Notes under the pieces: generated by a model
What the model was told of the DNA's origin: nothing
What the model saw: the letters and a program-made list of their open reading frames with translations, nothing else
Databases searched by the model: none
Source: Gemmobacter nectariphilus
GTDB taxonomy: Bacteria; Pseudomonadota; Alphaproteobacteria; Rhodobacterales; Rhodobacteraceae
Length of the DNA: 41,260 nucleotides
NCBI GenBank assembly: GCA_020721445.1
Contig: DYMU01000024.1
Coordinates: forward strand, 1 to 41,260
Direction of reading: 5' to 3'
Program-made: the position numbers and the translations under genes
Shown here: positions 1 through 10,455 of the stretch, in pieces
How the letters are laid out: every line of letters starts with the position of its first letter
Numbering within the stretch: position 1 is the stretch's first letter

Positions 1-55
1 TCGACGACCTGCTGCCATGGCGCTGGAACGGATAGCGGTCAGACCGGACGCTTAC
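1..55 (+). mobile_element. Right end of an IS66-family insertion sequence (truncated by window edge)
   Basis: The first 55 bases hold the last codons of a transposase and then a terminal inverted repeat. Bases 43-55, read on the minus strand, are GTAAGCGTCCGGT; IS66-family ends characteristically start with GTAAGCG. IS66 elements make 8-bp target duplications, so bases 56-63 (aatttaaa) are the predicted duplication. The left end lies outside the window, so the duplication and the element's completeness cannot be checked here. Confidence 0.75.
3..35 (+). CDS. IS66-family transposase (TnpC), C-terminal fragment
   Basis: Only the last ten codons are in view, reading DDLLPWRWNG followed by a TAG stop. 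A DLLPW-type tail close to the stop is typical of IS66 TnpC transposases (DDE enzymes), and the stop lies 7 bases before the matching inverted repeat. The gene enters from the left window edge, so nothing can be said about whether it is intact. The identification rests on the short tail and the IS end together. Confidence 0.65.
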   Translation, partial: DDLLPWRWNG

Positions 56-103
56 AATTTAAAGTGCAAACCGTCTATCCATCTTGGGATTTCTCAAAGT
101 TGC

Positions 104-134
104 TAAGCCACCACCCTTACGAGTGGTGGCCTTA
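104..134. terminator. Hairpin downstream of nrdJ, possible terminator
   Basis: GCCACCAC (107-114) pairs perfectly with GTGGTGGC (123-130) around an 8-base loop, and flanking TAA/TTA bases extend the stem with one bulge. It lies about 80 bases past the nrdJ stop and just after the IS66 end. No long T tract follows on either strand, so termination is plausible rather than certain. TAAGCCA (104-110) can also pair with TGGCTTA (142-148), which gives an alternative, mutually exclusive stem. Confidence 0.45.
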
Positions 135-213
135 AATTCAATGGCTTAGATTTCATGTCGCGGGCGCAGGTTGCGTATTGCATGCAACCCAGATCGATAA
201 CCAAGATGTTTCC

Positions 214-3200
214 TCAGCTGCACCCGCTGGTGCCGCCGCAGGTGTTGCACTTCATGCAGGTGCCGTTGCGGACCAGCGTGTAGTTGCCACATTCGCCGCA
301 GGGGTCGCCTTCATAGCCTTGCATCTTGGCCTTGGTGCGGGCGTCCATGCTGGTTGCGGTGCCCAAGGCATAGGCTGAGGTGCTTTCCGCAAATCCTGCC
401 AGTCGCGCCTCGGGCATCAGCGTGTTCAGCACCGACACCGGGTCGGTGCCATTGGCCAGGGCGGTGGCCCCCATGCCGCCTTGCAGCACGATCAGCTCTT
501 GCGGCAGGCGCTTGCGCAGATAGCCGGTGGACGAAATCTGTCGCAGCACTTCCAACCCGCGCGAGGCGGCGGCATCATTCACCGGGGCGACGTTCGGTTT
601 GCCTTCGTCATCGCCGCGGCCAAGGTCGTCGAAGGACGCGCCGGTGGGTTTGACATGGGCAAGGTCCGTGCGGTCCAGATAAGACACCGCCAGTTCGCGG
701 AAGATATAGTCGAGGATCGAGGTGGCGTTCTTGATGCTGTCATTGCCCTGCACCATGCCGGCCGGCTCAAACCGGGTGAAGGTGAAGGCCTCGACGAACT
801 CTTCCAGTGGCACACCGTATTGCAGGCCGACCGATACCGCGATGGCGAAGTTGTTCATCATCGCGCGGAAACCCGCGCCTTCCTTGTGCATGTCGATGAA
901 GATTTCACCCAGCGTGCCGTCTTTGTATTCGCCGGTGCGCAGATAGACCTTGTGGCCGCCGACAATGGCCTTCTGGGTATAGCCTTTGCGCCGCTCGGGC
1001 AGCTTTTCGCGGTGGCTGCGCACGATTTCCTTGATGATCACCTTTTCGACGATCTTTTCGGCCAAGACGACGGCTTTTTCCTGCATGGATCCGGTGGCAA
1101 GGATTTCTTCGGCTTCCTCATCATCCTCGATCAAGGCCGAGGCCAGCGGCTGCGACAGTTTTGATCCATCGCGATACAGCGCATTGGCCTTGATGCCCAA
1201 GGAATGCGACAGCTCATAGGCGGCCAGCGTGTCTTCGATCGTGGCCGAGTTGGCCATGTTGATGGTCTTGGAAATTGCGCCCGAGATGAACGACTGCGCG
1301 GCCGCCATCATGTAGATATGGCTGTCAACCGACAGATAGCGCTTGCCTTTCTTGCCACAGGGGTTGGCGCAGTCAAACACTGAATAGTGCTGCTCTTTAA
1401 GGAAGGGTGCGCCTTCCAAGGTCATTGTGCCGCAGACGTGGTCGTTGCAGGCGTCGATCTGGGCCTTGGTGAAGCCAAGATGGCGCAGCAGATCAAAGGT
1501 CGGGTCGTTCAGGCGTTCTGTCGGGATGCCAAGCGCACCGTTGCAGAAGTCTGTTCCCAGCGTCCACTGGTTGAACACAAAGCGGATGTCAAAGGCCGAA
1601 GGCAGGGCGGCCTCGATCTTCTCAATCTCGCGCGGGCCAAAGCCATGGCCGATCAGCGAGGTGTGGTTGATCGCCGGGGCCTGCGCGATGGAGCCGTGAC
1701 CGACGGCGTAAGCCACGATTTCGGCGATCTGGTGGCTGGGGTAGCCCAATGCCTCCAGCCCCGCCGGAACCGACTGGTTGATGATCTTGAAATAGCCGCC
1801 ACCCGCCAGCTTCTTGAACTTGACCAGCGCGAAGTCCGGCTCGATGCCGGTGGTGTCGCAATCCATCACCAGACCGATGGTGCCGGTGGGGGCGATGACG
1901 GTGGTTTGGGCGTTGCGGAACCCATGCGCCTCGCCCAGGGCCAAAGCTTCGTCCCAAGCCGATTTTGCAAGAGCAACAAGCGATTGGTCGGGACAGTTCA
2001 CCTGATCCAGCGCAACCGGGTTGACGTTGACGCCTTCATAGCTGCCGGTGGCATGGGCGGCGGCGCGGTGGTTGCGGATCACCCGCAGCATGTGGCTCGC
2101 ATTGCGGGCATAGCCGGGGAAGGTGCCCAGTTCGGCGGCCATTTCGGCGCTGGTGGCATAGGCGATGCCGGTCATCAGCGCGGTCAGCGCGCCGCACATT
2201 GCCCGGCCTTCCTTGCTGTCATAGCCAAGGCCCATGTTCATCAAGAGGCCGCCGATGTTGGCATAGCCAAGGCCCAAAGTGCGGAAGTCATACGACCGCT
2301 GCGCGATTTCCTTGCTGGGGAACTGCGCCATCATCACAGAAATTTCCAGCGTCACGGTCCACAACCGGCTGGCGTGGATGTAGGCTTCGGCGTCAAACTT
2401 GCCGTTTGCAAAGAACGTCAGCAGGTTCATCGACGCCAGGTTGCAGGCGGTATCGTCGAGGAACATGTATTCCGAGCACGGGTTCGAGCCACGGATCGCG
2501 CCATCTTCCGGGCAGGTGTGCCAGGCGTTGACGGTGTCATGAAACTGGATGCCGGGGTCAGCGCAGGCCCAGGCGGCATGACCGACCTGATCCCACAACT
2601 CACGTGCCTTGATCGTCTTGGCGGTCTTGCCGTCGGTACGGCGGATCAGCGCCCAGTCGGCGTCATCCTTGGCCGCCTTCAGGAAGGCATCGGTGACGCG
2701 GACCGAGTTGTTCGAGTTCTGGCCCGACACGGTGATATAGGCCTCGGAATCCCAGTCCACGTCATAGGTGGGGAATTCGATGCTGCTATAGCCTTGCTTG
2801 GCGTATTGCAGGATGCGGTTGGTGTAGGTGTCGGGGATCATCGACCTTTTCGCCGCCTTGATCGCCGCCTTCAGGGCCGGGTTCCTGCTCGGATCGACCG
2901 AATCTTCAGCCGAGCCATCCCCCCGGGCTTCAAACTCGCGGATGGCGGTGAAAATCTCGTTCAGCCGCAGCTCGTGCAGCTTGGAGCCCGCGACGAGCGA
3001 GGCAACCTTTTGTTCTTCGATGACCTTCCAGTTGATGAAGGCCTCGATGTCGGGGTGATCCATGTCGCAGATCACCATCTTGGCCGCGCGCCGGGTGGTG
3101 CCGCCCGATTTGATCGCGCCAGCCGCGCGGTCGCCGATCTTCAGGAACCCCATCAGACCCGACGATTTGCCACCGCCCGACAGCTTTTCACCTTCGCCAC

Positions 3201-3915
3201 GCAAGGATGAGAAGTTGGTGCCGGTGCCCGAGCCGTATTTGAACAGCCGCGCCTCGCGCACCCACAGGTCCATGATGCCGCCATCGCCCACCAGATCGTC
3301 CTTGACCGACTGGATAAAGCAGGCGTGCGGCTGCGGGTGTTCATAGGCGCTGGTCGACCGGGTCAAAACGCCCGACGTGTGGTCAACGTAATAGTGCCCC
3401 TGCGACGGGCCGTCGATGCCGTAAGCCCAGTGCAGGCCGGTGTTGAACCATTGCGGGCTGTTTGGGGCCGCCATCTGACGCGCCAGCATGAAGCGCATTT
3501 CGTCGTAATAGGCCTGAGCGTCCGCCTCGGTGGTGAAGTAGCCCCCCTTCCAGCCCCAATAGGTCCACGCCCCGGCCATCCGGTCAAACACCTGCTTGGC
3601 GCTGGTCTCGCCAATGATGCGCTGATCTTCGGGCAGGGTGGCCAAGGCGGCCTCGTCGGCCACAGACCGCCACAGGAAGGCTGGCACACCCTTTTCACGC
3701 ACCCGCTTCAGAACGGCCGGGACGCCCGCCTTGCGGAAATATTTCTGCGCCAGCACGTCCGAGGCAACCTGGCTCCAGCCTTCGGGAACCTCGACGGCAT
3801 CATTGCGAAAGACGACCGTGCCGTCAGGATTGCGAATCTCTGACACCGTTGTGGTGAAGGCCATCGCGCCATAGGCACCGGTGGACTCGGTCGTAAATTT
3901 CCGCTCGATCTTCAT
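214..3915 (-). CDS. nrdJ: Vitamin B12-dependent (class II) ribonucleoside-diphosphate reductase
   Basis: This large class II enzyme (1233 aa) uses adenosylcobalamin to reduce ribonucleotides to deoxyribonucleotides without oxygen or an iron centre. The start is placed at the ATG at 3915 ([10 protein letters not shown]); an in-frame ATG 20 codons upstream lacks family-like sequence. Landmarks are the glycine-rich stretch [15 protein letters not shown], the NPCSEY active-site loop with the thiyl-radical cysteine and catalytic glutamate, the barrel loop APTGTIG, and a C-terminal cysteine-rich tail (CGECG...CMKCNTCGG), probably the redox-shuttle/zinc-ribbon segment of this family. It stands alone, divergent from the DUF533 gene. 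An NrdR-type operator lies about 180 bases upstream, so NrdR repression is likely. I found no cobalamin riboswitch. Confidence 0.97.
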   Translation of the reverse strand: MKIERKFTTESTGAYGAMAFTTTVSEIRNPDGTVVFRNDAVEVPEGWSQVASDVLAQKYFRKAGVPAVLKRVREKGVPAFLWRSVADEAALATLPEDQRIIGETSAKQVFDRMAGAWTYWGWKGGYFTTEADAQAYYDEMRFMLARQMAAPNSPQWFNTGLHWAYGIDGPSQGHYYVDHTSGVLTRSTSAYEHPQPHACFIQSVKDDLVGDGGIMDLWVREARLFKYGSGTGTNFSSLRGEGEKLSGGGKSSGLMGFLKIGDRAAGAIKSGGTTRRAAKMVICDMDHPDIEAFINWKVIEEQKVASLVAGSKLHELRLNEIFTAIREFEARGDGSAEDSVDPSRNPALKAAIKAAKRSMIPDTYTNRILQYAKQGYSSIEFPTYDVDWDSEAYITVSGQNSNNSVRVTDAFLKAAKDDADWALIRRTDGKTAKTIKARELWDQVGHAAWACADPGIQFHDTVNAWHTCPEDGAIRGSNPCSEYMFLDDTACNLASMNLLTFFANGKFDAEAYIHASRLWTVTLEISVMMAQFPSKEIAQRSYDFRTLGLGYANIGGLLMNMGLGYDSKEGRAMCGALTALMTGIAYATSAEMAAELGTFPGYARNASHMLRVIRNHRAAAHATGSYEGVNVNPVALDQVNCPDQSLVALAKSAWDEALALGEAHGFRNAQTTVIAPTGTIGLVMDCDTTGIEPDFALVKFKKLAGGGYFKIINQSVPAGLEALGYPSHQIAEIVAYAVGHGSIAQAPAINHTSLIGHGFGPREIEKIEAALPSAFDIRFVFNQWTLGTDFCNGALGIPTERLNDPTFDLLRHLGFTKAQIDACNDHVCGTMTLEGAPFLKEQHYSVFDCANPCGKKGKRYLSVDSHIYMMAAAQSFISGAISKTINMANSATIEDTLAAYELSHSLGIKANALYRDGSKLSQPLASALIEDDEEAEEILATGSMQEKAVVLAEKIVEKVIIKEIVRSHREKLPERRKGYTQKAIVGGHKVYLRTGEYKDGTLGEIFIDMHKEGAGFRAMMNNFAIAVSVGLQYGVPLEEFVEAFTFTRFEPAGMVQGNDSIKNATSILDYIFRELAVSYLDRTDLAHVKPTGASFDDLGRGDDEGKPNVAPVNDAAASRGLEVLRQISSTGYLRKRLPQELIVLQGGMGATALANGTDPVSVLNTLMPEARLAGFAESTSAYALGTATSMDARTKAKMQGYEGDPCGECGNYTLVRNGTCMKCNTCGGTSGCS

Positions 3916-4665
3916 CTGCCCCGTCCTCATTTCTTGCGGCCCCGGTTGCTGTCCGGCTACGGCCATTTGACCCAAAGTACTGGACCGATGGGGAAGGGCG
4001 ACAGAAAACCGTGTCTTGTCCGCATCCGCAGAAAAGACATGCGACGCCGCACGGCGTCTGGTGTTGGTTCAGGTCTGTCCCCTCCCGCAAGACACTACAT
4101 CTGGTGTCCCATCGGGCTGTTTGGTCAAACTGTCGTAATCGCAGGGCGGGATCAACGACTATTTTCACGCTTTGGCAAGTTTTTCGGGCTTGACCGCCCA
4201 TGCTGCCAAACCCGTGGTTTTGCCTGTACCCGACTCGGGCCTGCGCACCCTGCTGTGCGCAAAGATGGGGATAAGCCGGGGACAAAGTTTGCAACACCCA
4301 GGCGCGCAGTGGCAATTCACCAAGCAGTCGGCACACTTGGCGTAAATCACTGAGCCTCTGGGTGAATATGCGATGACGTCCCGGCAGTGCCGCGCGGATT
4401 GCCCGGCCCGATTCCCCCGTTGGCCTGTCTGCCAGCAGGCGCGGCCAACCGCTGTGGCTTTGCTGCCATGGATCGGCACAGAATTCGGTGCCCCGACCAG
4501 AGCCAAGCCGCGCCGCACCCGGCCCGAGTCGTCCTTTGCGACCTGCCAAAACGCGGCGCGCACCGCCGGGGAATGCCACGCCGGTCTTTTTACGTTGACG
4601 ATCAGGCGACGTCGCTGAACTCTGATCCTGATCCGCGTGGGGCGGCAATTTTTTGGGGGTAAGCG
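3916..4665. other. Divergent intergenic region, nrdJ / DUF533 gene
   Basis: About 750 bases separate the two divergent starts. Apart from the NrdR-like boxes I see no conserved gene, RNA or repeat. Open frames across it on both strands have arginine/proline-rich, low-information translations and no family signature, so I treat them as by-products of high GC. The DUF533 start at 4666 has a G-rich ribosome-binding site (gggggtaag) a few bases upstream. Confidence 0.5.
4049..4107 (-). promoter_or_regulatory. Candidate NrdR operator pair upstream of nrdJ
   Basis: Bases 4092-4107 (acactacatctggtgt) match the NrdR-box consensus acaCwAtATaTwGtgt at 13 of 16 positions. A weaker copy, 4049-4064 (gcacggcgtctggtgt, about 9 of 16), has its centre 43 bp away, close to four helical turns; paired, helically phased boxes are usual for NrdR. 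On the minus strand a TTGACC element lies just upstream of the strong box, so a repressor there could overlap the promoter. The strong box is convincing and the second is tentative. Confidence 0.65.
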
Positions 4666-5532
4666 ATGAGTTTGATGAAAACACTGACACAAGTCGCCAT
4701 CGGCATTGCCGTGGCCAAGGGCGTTCAGCACGTCACCGGTCGCGCCGGGGCGGGCACGGCCACCGCAGGGACAGGCCGCAGTTATGCACCCGATGCGGGT
4801 GGTCTGGGCGGCATCATGGAAGAAATCCTTGGCGCGGGCAAAGCCACCCGCAGCGGCACGACCACGCGCCAGACCACCCAATCGGGCGGGTTGGAGGATC
4901 TGCTGGGCTCGCTGGTTGGATCGGGCACCCAGCGCAGCCGGACCACCGCGCCAAGCGGCGGCTTGGGCGATCTTTTGTCGGGGCAGGCCGGTGCGGGCGG
5001 CATTGGCGATCTGCTGGGCGCAGTGCTGGGCGGCAGGGCCATGGGCGGCGCGCTTGGCGGGTTGACCGATGCCCTGACGGGCGGGCAATCGGGCGGGCAA
5101 TCGGGCGGGCAATCGGGCGGGCAATCGGGCGGGCAGATGGCTGGCAGGGCACAGCCACAGATCACGCCCGAAGTCGAACAGGAAGCCGAAGCCGCCGTGC
5201 TGTTGCGTGCCATGATCATGGCTGCCAAGGCCGATGCCAAGCTGGACGAGGCTGAAAAGGCGCAGTTGATGGGCGCGGTCGGTGATGCCAGCAAGGCCGA
5301 GATCGCCTTCATCAATCGTGAGCTTTCGGCCCCGGTTGATGTCGAAGACCTGCTGAAGGACGTGCCGCGCGGGATGGAGGAAAAGGTCTACATGGCCTCG
5401 GTCATGGCGATCCGTCTGGATGATCAGGCCGAGGCGGACTATTTGCATACCCTTGCACAGGCACTGGGTCTGAACCAGCAAGAGGTGAACGCGCTGCACG
5501 ACCACATGAAGGCGCCGCGCATCTATGCCTGA
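4666..5532 (+). CDS. DUF533 / TerB-like domain protein
   Basis: The 288-aa protein has three parts. A short N-terminal hydrophobic helix (MSLMKTLTQVAIGIAVAKG) is followed by a long Gly/Ser/Thr/Gln-rich linker to about residue 165, including five GGQS-type tetrapeptides encoded by a 12-bp tandem repeat. The C-terminal alpha-helical domain runs from about 166 to 288 (EAEAAVLLRAMIMAAKADAKLD onward in shorter motifs), typical of DUF533 (YebE-like), related to the TerB fold. The function is not established; the domain is often membrane-associated. The next gene, fur/mur, starts 76 bases downstream on the same strand. The family call is secure, the role is not. Confidence 0.85.
   Translation: MSLMKTLTQVAIGIAVAKGVQHVTGRAGAGTATAGTGRSYAPDAGGLGGIMEEILGAGKATRSGTTTRQTTQSGGLEDLLGSLVGSGTQRSRTTAPSGGLGDLLSGQAGAGGIGDLLGAVLGGRAMGGALGGLTDALTGGQSGGQSGGQSGGQSGGQMAGRAQPQITPEVEQEAEAAVLLRAMIMAAKADAKLDEAEKAQLMGAVGDASKAEIAFINRELSAPVDVEDLLKDVPRGMEEKVYMASVMAIRLDDQAEADYLHTLAQALGLNQQEVNALHDHMKAPRIYA
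5079..5135 (+). repeat. 12-bp tandem repeat inside the DUF533 gene
   Basis: The unit gggcgggcaatc occurs four times perfectly (5079-5126), followed by a partial fifth copy ending at 5135. It encodes repeated Gly-Gly-Gln-Ser tetrapeptides in the linker. Copy number can change by slippage without shifting the frame because the unit is a multiple of three. Confidence 0.95.
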
Positions 5533-5608
5533 GCCTGACCAAAGGGGTGGCGCGCCTTTCGCCACTGCGCTATTGCCAAAGGGGGAACCCTCTGCAAGCT
5601 GACCTGAC

Positions 5609-6028
5609 ATGACCGATATCATCGCCCGCTGCGAGGCCAAGGGCCTGCGCATGACCGAACAGCGCCGGATCGTCGCCCGCATTGTGGGCGATGCCGAGGA
5701 CCACCCGGATGTCGAGGAGCTGTATGCCCGCGCGGCGCGCCTTGACCCGCGCATCTCGCTGGCCACGGTCTACCGCACCGTCAAGCTGTTCGAAGAGGCG
5801 GGCATTCTTGACCGGCTTGAATTTGGCGATGGCCGCGCACGCTATGAAGATGCCGAGCGCGATCACCATGACCACCTGATCGACGTGAATTCCGGTCAGG
5901 TGATCGAGTTTGTCGACCCCGAGATCGAAGCATTGCAGGAACGCATCGCGGCAAGGCTGGGCTATCGGCTGATCGGGCATCGGCTGGAACTTTTGGGCGT
6001 GCCGATCAGCAAACCGCCGAAAGCCTGA
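5609..6028 (+). CDS. fur: Fur-family metalloregulator (Fur/Mur type)
   Basis: This 139-aa regulator has an N-terminal winged helix with recognition helix SLATVYRTVKLFEEAGI at about 50-66, then a metal-binding dimerisation domain starting at HHDHL (86-90). The two structural-zinc cysteines of E. coli Fur fall at Asp92 and Ser95, a loss usual in alphaproteobacterial Fur/Mur proteins. In that group many such proteins sense manganese as Mur and repress Mn uptake genes, so fur versus mur is open. It lies between the DUF533 gene and eno, with no metal transporter beside it. The hairpin agtgcg-tcac-cgcact (6116-6131) downstream could mark the transcript end. Confidence 0.9.
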   Translation: MTDIIARCEAKGLRMTEQRRIVARIVGDAEDHPDVEELYARAARLDPRISLATVYRTVKLFEEAGILDRLEFGDGRARYEDAERDHHDHLIDVNSGQVIEFVDPEIEALQERIAARLGYRLIGHRLELLGVPISKPPKA

Positions 6029-6250
6029 CGCAAGGTCGCCCCGATGCGCAGCGGCCAGAAACCTGTGCCCAGACTTGGGGTGCCGGGGGCTGCTGGCCTG
6101 CACTGATCCACTGTAAGTGCGTCACCGCACTGTTGCATCCGGTGGTTAGGACAAGCAACAGACCACCACCCATTCCGTCCGCCGTTGCGCTTGGCGGCCC
6201 GCCCTTTGCCCCCCGCATCCGCCCTTTCCTTAAGGGCACCGGCAGAGTAA

Positions 6251-7567
<1,317 letters not shown>

Positions 7568-7606
7568 TCATGTCTGCCGCCGGCGGGCGTGCCGCACCTG
7601 CGGGAT

Positions 7607-7638
7607 GCCTCCGGCGGGAGTATTTGGCAAGCAGCAAG
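7607..7638 (+). repeat. Dispersed Rhodobacteraceae-type repeat, copy 1 (short)
   Basis: The sequence gcctccggcgggagtattt followed by ggcaagcagcaag is a short member of the repeat found again at 22412, 28201 and 34263. The shared core is a G/C-rich block, then GTATTT (or ATATTT), then a purine-rich AAG-type tail. It lies between eno and the cupin gene, in the direction of their transcription, and overlaps an ATG (7605-7607) that is therefore a poor candidate start for the cupin gene. Confidence 0.6.
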
Positions 7639-7652
7639 CCAAAGGGTGCGCG

Positions 7653-8069
7653 TTGACCAAGGCCGATCAGATCATCGCACGGCTGGGCCTTGGCCCGCAC
7701 CCCGAGGGCGGCTGGTATCGCCAGACCTGGGTCGGGCCAGAGATGGCGGGGCGGGCCTCGGGCACGGCTATCCTGTTCTTGCGGAAGGCGGGCGAGCGCA
7801 GTCATTGGCACAAGGTTGACGCTGATGAGATCTGGATCTGGCATGCCGGTGCGCCGCTGATCCTTTCGGTCGGGGTGGAAACTGCCACCGATATCGTGCT
7901 GGGCCCCGATGTGCTGGCCGGGCACAGCCCGCAGGCTGTGGTGCCGGCGCAGCATTGGCAGGCGGCGCAGAGCACGGGCGACTATGCGCTGGTGTCGTGC
8001 ACCGTCAGCCCCGGCTTTCGGTTTGACGGCTTTGTGCTGGCGGCCCCCGGGTTTGATCTGCCGCGCTGA
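7653..8069 (+). CDS. DUF985 cupin-like protein
   Basis: The protein (138 aa from the TTG at 7653) belongs to the cupin_5/DUF985 family. Diagnostic features are PHPEGGWYRQTW near the N-terminus, a hydrophobic strand TAILFL, SHWHKVDADEIWIWHAG with the histidine-rich cupin motif, and CTVSPGFRFDGFVLA near the C-terminus. I chose TTG because aaaggg sits a few bases upstream and the protein then begins in family-like sequence (LTKADQIIARLGL); the ATG at 7605 lies in a dispersed repeat and would add 16 unrelated residues. The biochemical role of the family is poorly defined. Confidence 0.85.
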   Translation: MTKADQIIARLGLGPHPEGGWYRQTWVGPEMAGRASGTAILFLRKAGERSHWHKVDADEIWIWHAGAPLILSVGVETATDIVLGPDVLAGHSPQAVVPAQHWQAAQSTGDYALVSCTVSPGFRFDGFVLAAPGFDLPR

Positions 8070-8128
8070 TTGTGCCGGTCACAACTTAGCATTGGAGGTG
8101 CTGCAAGATTGGCGCTAAGCCCCGATGC

Positions 8129-9061
8129 ATGAGTGATCTGGCCCCCCCCAAGAACGAAGACAGCCTGTCGGGCTTTGTGTTTGCCCTGACAGCCTATGTG
8201 ATGTGGGGCTTTTTACCCTTGTATATGAAAGCCTTGGCGCATGTGCCGCCGGCAGAGGTGATTGCGCATCGGGTGCTGTGGTCCTTGCCGATTGCGCTGA
8301 CGGTGATCTTGTGGATGCGGCGGACGGCCGATTTGCGCACGGCCTTGCGCACGCCGCGCATGCTGGGCATGGCGGTGGTGACGGCGGCGCTGATTTCGGT
8401 GAACTGGGGGATTTACGTCTGGGCCATCGGCGCGGGGTTCGCGCTGGAGGCAGCCCTTGGCTATTACATCAACCCGCTGTTCAGTGTCCTGCTGGGGCGG
8501 GTGCTGCTGAACGAGCGGTTGACCCGCACCCAATGGGCCGCCATTGCGCTGGCCGGGGCGGCGGTGGCGCTGTTGACGATTGAGGCCGGGCGTCTGCCGG
8601 TGGTGGCGCTGGGGCTGACGGTGACATGGGGCGCCTATGCCTATCTGAAAAAGTCGCTGCCGATCGGCCCCAATCAGGGCTTTACGCTGGAGGTGATGCT
8701 GCTGGCGCCATTGGCGCTTGGCTATCTGGTCTGGGCGCAGGTGCAGGGGCAGGCGCATTTCGGGCAAGGTGTGGGCCGCGATGACCTGCTGCTGATCGGC
8801 ACCGGCGTGGTGACGGCGGTGCCGTTGATGATCTATGCCAACGGGGCCAAGCGCTTGCGGCTGTCGACGATCGCGATGATGCAATACATTGCGCCGACGA
8901 TGATCTTTCTGACGGCGGTCTTCGTGTTTGGCGAGCCGTTCGGGCAGGTTAGGATGATTGCCTTCCCGATGATCTGGGCAGCGCTGGTGATTTATACGGT
9001 GTCGATGCTGCGGCAGCGCAAGCGCGATCAGTCGTCAAGGGTGATCCAGACCGGCACGTGA
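8129..9061 (+). CDS. rarD: RarD-type EamA-family transporter
   Basis: This 310-aa inner-membrane protein has about ten hydrophobic segments, the drug/metabolite-transporter (EamA) layout. The N-terminal YVMWGFLPLYMKAL and IAHRVLWS, then NWGIYVWAIG and EAALGYYINPL, are characteristic of RarD (annotated as chloramphenicol-sensitive protein). The true substrate of RarD proteins is uncertain. Its last 34 bases overlap the 3' end of xth on the opposite strand. Confidence 0.92.
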   Translation: MSDLAPPKNEDSLSGFVFALTAYVMWGFLPLYMKALAHVPPAEVIAHRVLWSLPIALTVILWMRRTADLRTALRTPRMLGMAVVTAALISVNWGIYVWAIGAGFALEAALGYYINPLFSVLLGRVLLNERLTRTQWAAIALAGAAVALLTIEAGRLPVVALGLTVTWGAYAYLKKSLPIGPNQGFTLEVMLLAPLALGYLVWAQVQGQAHFGQGVGRDDLLLIGTGVVTAVPLMIYANGAKRLRLSTIAMMQYIAPTMIFLTAVFVFGEPFGQVRMIAFPMIWAALVIYTVSMLRQRKRDQSSRVIQTGT

Positions 9062-9807
9062 TCGGACGGCTTGTCACCCGCCCGCACGTCGCGGTCGATG
9101 CCTGCGCCGGTCAGCCGGTCGGCGGCCTGCGGCGACAGCAGCAGATGGTCGATGCGGATGCCGTTGTTGCGTTCCCACGCGTTGGCCTGATAATCCCAAA
9201 AGCTGTAGTGGCCGGGGCCTTGCACGCGGGCACGAAAGGCATCGAGCATCCCAAGATTCAGCATCCGGCGAAACGCTTCGCGGGTTTGCGGCAAGTACAG
9301 CGCATCGGTGGACCAGGCTTCGGGTTTGGCGGCGTCTTCGGCCTGCGGGATGACATTGTAATCACCTGCGCACAGAAACGGCTCTTCCGTCGCCAGCAGC
9401 GCACGCAACCGCGCCTCCATCCGGGCCATCCACGCCAGCTTGTAGTCATATTTCGGCCCCGGTGCCGGGTTGCCGTTGGGCAGATAGAGACCGCAGACCC
9501 GCAGTGGCCGTGGCGCCATCACGGTCGCCTCGATCCAGCGGGCTTGTTCGTCGGCATCATCGCCGGGCAGGCCGCGCGTCACATCCTCCAGCGGCAGGCG
9601 CGACAGGATCGCCACCCCGTTAAAGCCCTTTTGGCCATGGGTTTCCACGCGGTATCCCATGTCTTCAAACAGCTCGCGCGGGAAGGCGTCATCGACCGAC
9701 TTGATTTCCTGCAAACAGACCACATCGGGCTTTGCGGTGGCCAGCCAGCGGGGCAGGGCGTCGATCCTTGCCTTGATGCCGTTGATGTTGAACGTGGCGA
9801 TCATCAT
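9028..9807 (-). CDS. xth: Exodeoxyribonuclease III (AP endonuclease)
   Basis: A 259-aa exonuclease/endonuclease/phosphatase-fold enzyme that removes 3' blocking groups and cuts at abasic sites in base-excision repair. Motifs are ATFNINGIKAR, CLQEIK (metal-binding Glu34), YLPNGN, GDYNVIP, RIDHLLLS and the terminal SDHVPVW catalytic Asp-His pair. Two adjacent ATG codons (9807, 9804) are possible; 9807 lies 8 bases after a GGAGG ribosome-binding site. It overlaps rarD tail-to-tail by 34 bases. erpA lies upstream on the same strand, about 240 bases away. Confidence 0.97.
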   Translation of the reverse strand: MMIATFNINGIKARIDALPRWLATAKPDVVCLQEIKSVDDAFPRELFEDMGYRVETHGQKGFNGVAILSRLPLEDVTRGLPGDDADEQARWIEATVMAPRPLRVCGLYLPNGNPAPGPKYDYKLAWMARMEARLRALLATEEPFLCAGDYNVIPQAEDAAKPEAWSTDALYLPQTREAFRRMLNLGMLDAFRARVQGPGHYSFWDYQANAWERNNGIRIDHLLLSPQAADRLTGAGIDRDVRAGDKPSDHVPVWITLDD

Positions 9808-10048
9808 GGGCCGGACCTCCGCTGCGCTGGCCCAGCTATCGGCCATGGTCGTGCCCAAAGCAAGCACCCTTGCGCGGTGCAGCGAAGTGCTGGCCCCAGC
9901 TTGGTGAAAGTGGCTGATGCAAGGACCAGTAATTCCGCAGGTGTCTGGCCTGCGTTGCCATCCAAAGGTGCCGGCGGTGCTGTGCCGCTTCTGGTGTCGT
10001 TGCCGCTGATCCTTGGTGCAGGGCATCCGGGTGCATCGGATGGTTTGA

Positions 10049-10381
10049 CTAGACCGAGAACGACGTGCCGCAACCGCAGCTGCTGGTGGCGTTGGGGTTT
10101 TCGATCACGAACCGCGCGCCGATCAGTTCTTCGGTGAAGTCGATCACGGCGTTTTGCAAGAACGGCAGCGACACCGCGTCGACCAGCACTTTCTGGCCGT
10201 TCTTTTCCAGCACCAGATCATCGGCAGCCGGATCGTCCAGCCGGATATCGTATTGAAAGCCCGAACAGCCGCCGCCTTCAACCGCCACCCGCAGCGCCTT
10301 GGGGCTGCCGGCCAGCTGGGAAATCTGCGCCAAACGGGCAAAAGCGCGGTCCGTGACGCGGGGGGGAAGGGTCAGGTCCAT
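10049..10381 (-). CDS. erpA: ErpA/IscA-type iron-sulfur cluster insertion protein
   Basis: This 110-aa A-type carrier delivers Fe-S clusters to apoproteins. The three conserved cysteines are visible: Cys39 in GGGCSGF, and Cys102 and Cys104 in the C-terminal SSCGCGTSF. The ENPNATSSCGCG ending favours ErpA over IscA, but the two cannot be separated with certainty from sequence alone. It is divergent from dgt across an AT-rich 74-base spacer that must hold both promoters. No other isc/suf genes are near. Confidence 0.92.
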   Translation of the reverse strand: MDLTLPPRVTDRAFARLAQISQLAGSPKALRVAVEGGGCSGFQYDIRLDDPAADDLVLEKNGQKVLVDAVSLPFLQNAVIDFTEELIGARFVIENPNATSSCGCGTSFSV

Positions 10382-10455
10382 GATTTTTCACATATCCTTG
10401 CATATCTTTGTGCAATATACGCCTTGGTGCTGATTTCAACAAGAACGGGCAATCC

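Noticed and set aside
1387-3210. A 607-codon plus-strand frame opposite nrdJ
   Set aside because: It is antisense to the catalytic core of NrdJ, with no domain features.
3916-4665. Cobalamin riboswitch upstream of nrdJ
   Set aside because: I looked for the B12-box and adjoining conserved elements on the minus strand and did not see them; NrdR-like boxes explain regulation better.
5079-5135. CRISPR-like array
   Set aside because: The 12-bp units are contiguous without spacers and are a coding tandem repeat.
4165-5766. A 533-codon minus-strand frame across the DUF533 gene and the nrdJ upstream region
   Set aside because: It covers the mirror of the 12-bp repeat (LPARLPAR) and low-complexity sequence, and conflicts with the DUF533 and fur genes, which have clear family motifs.
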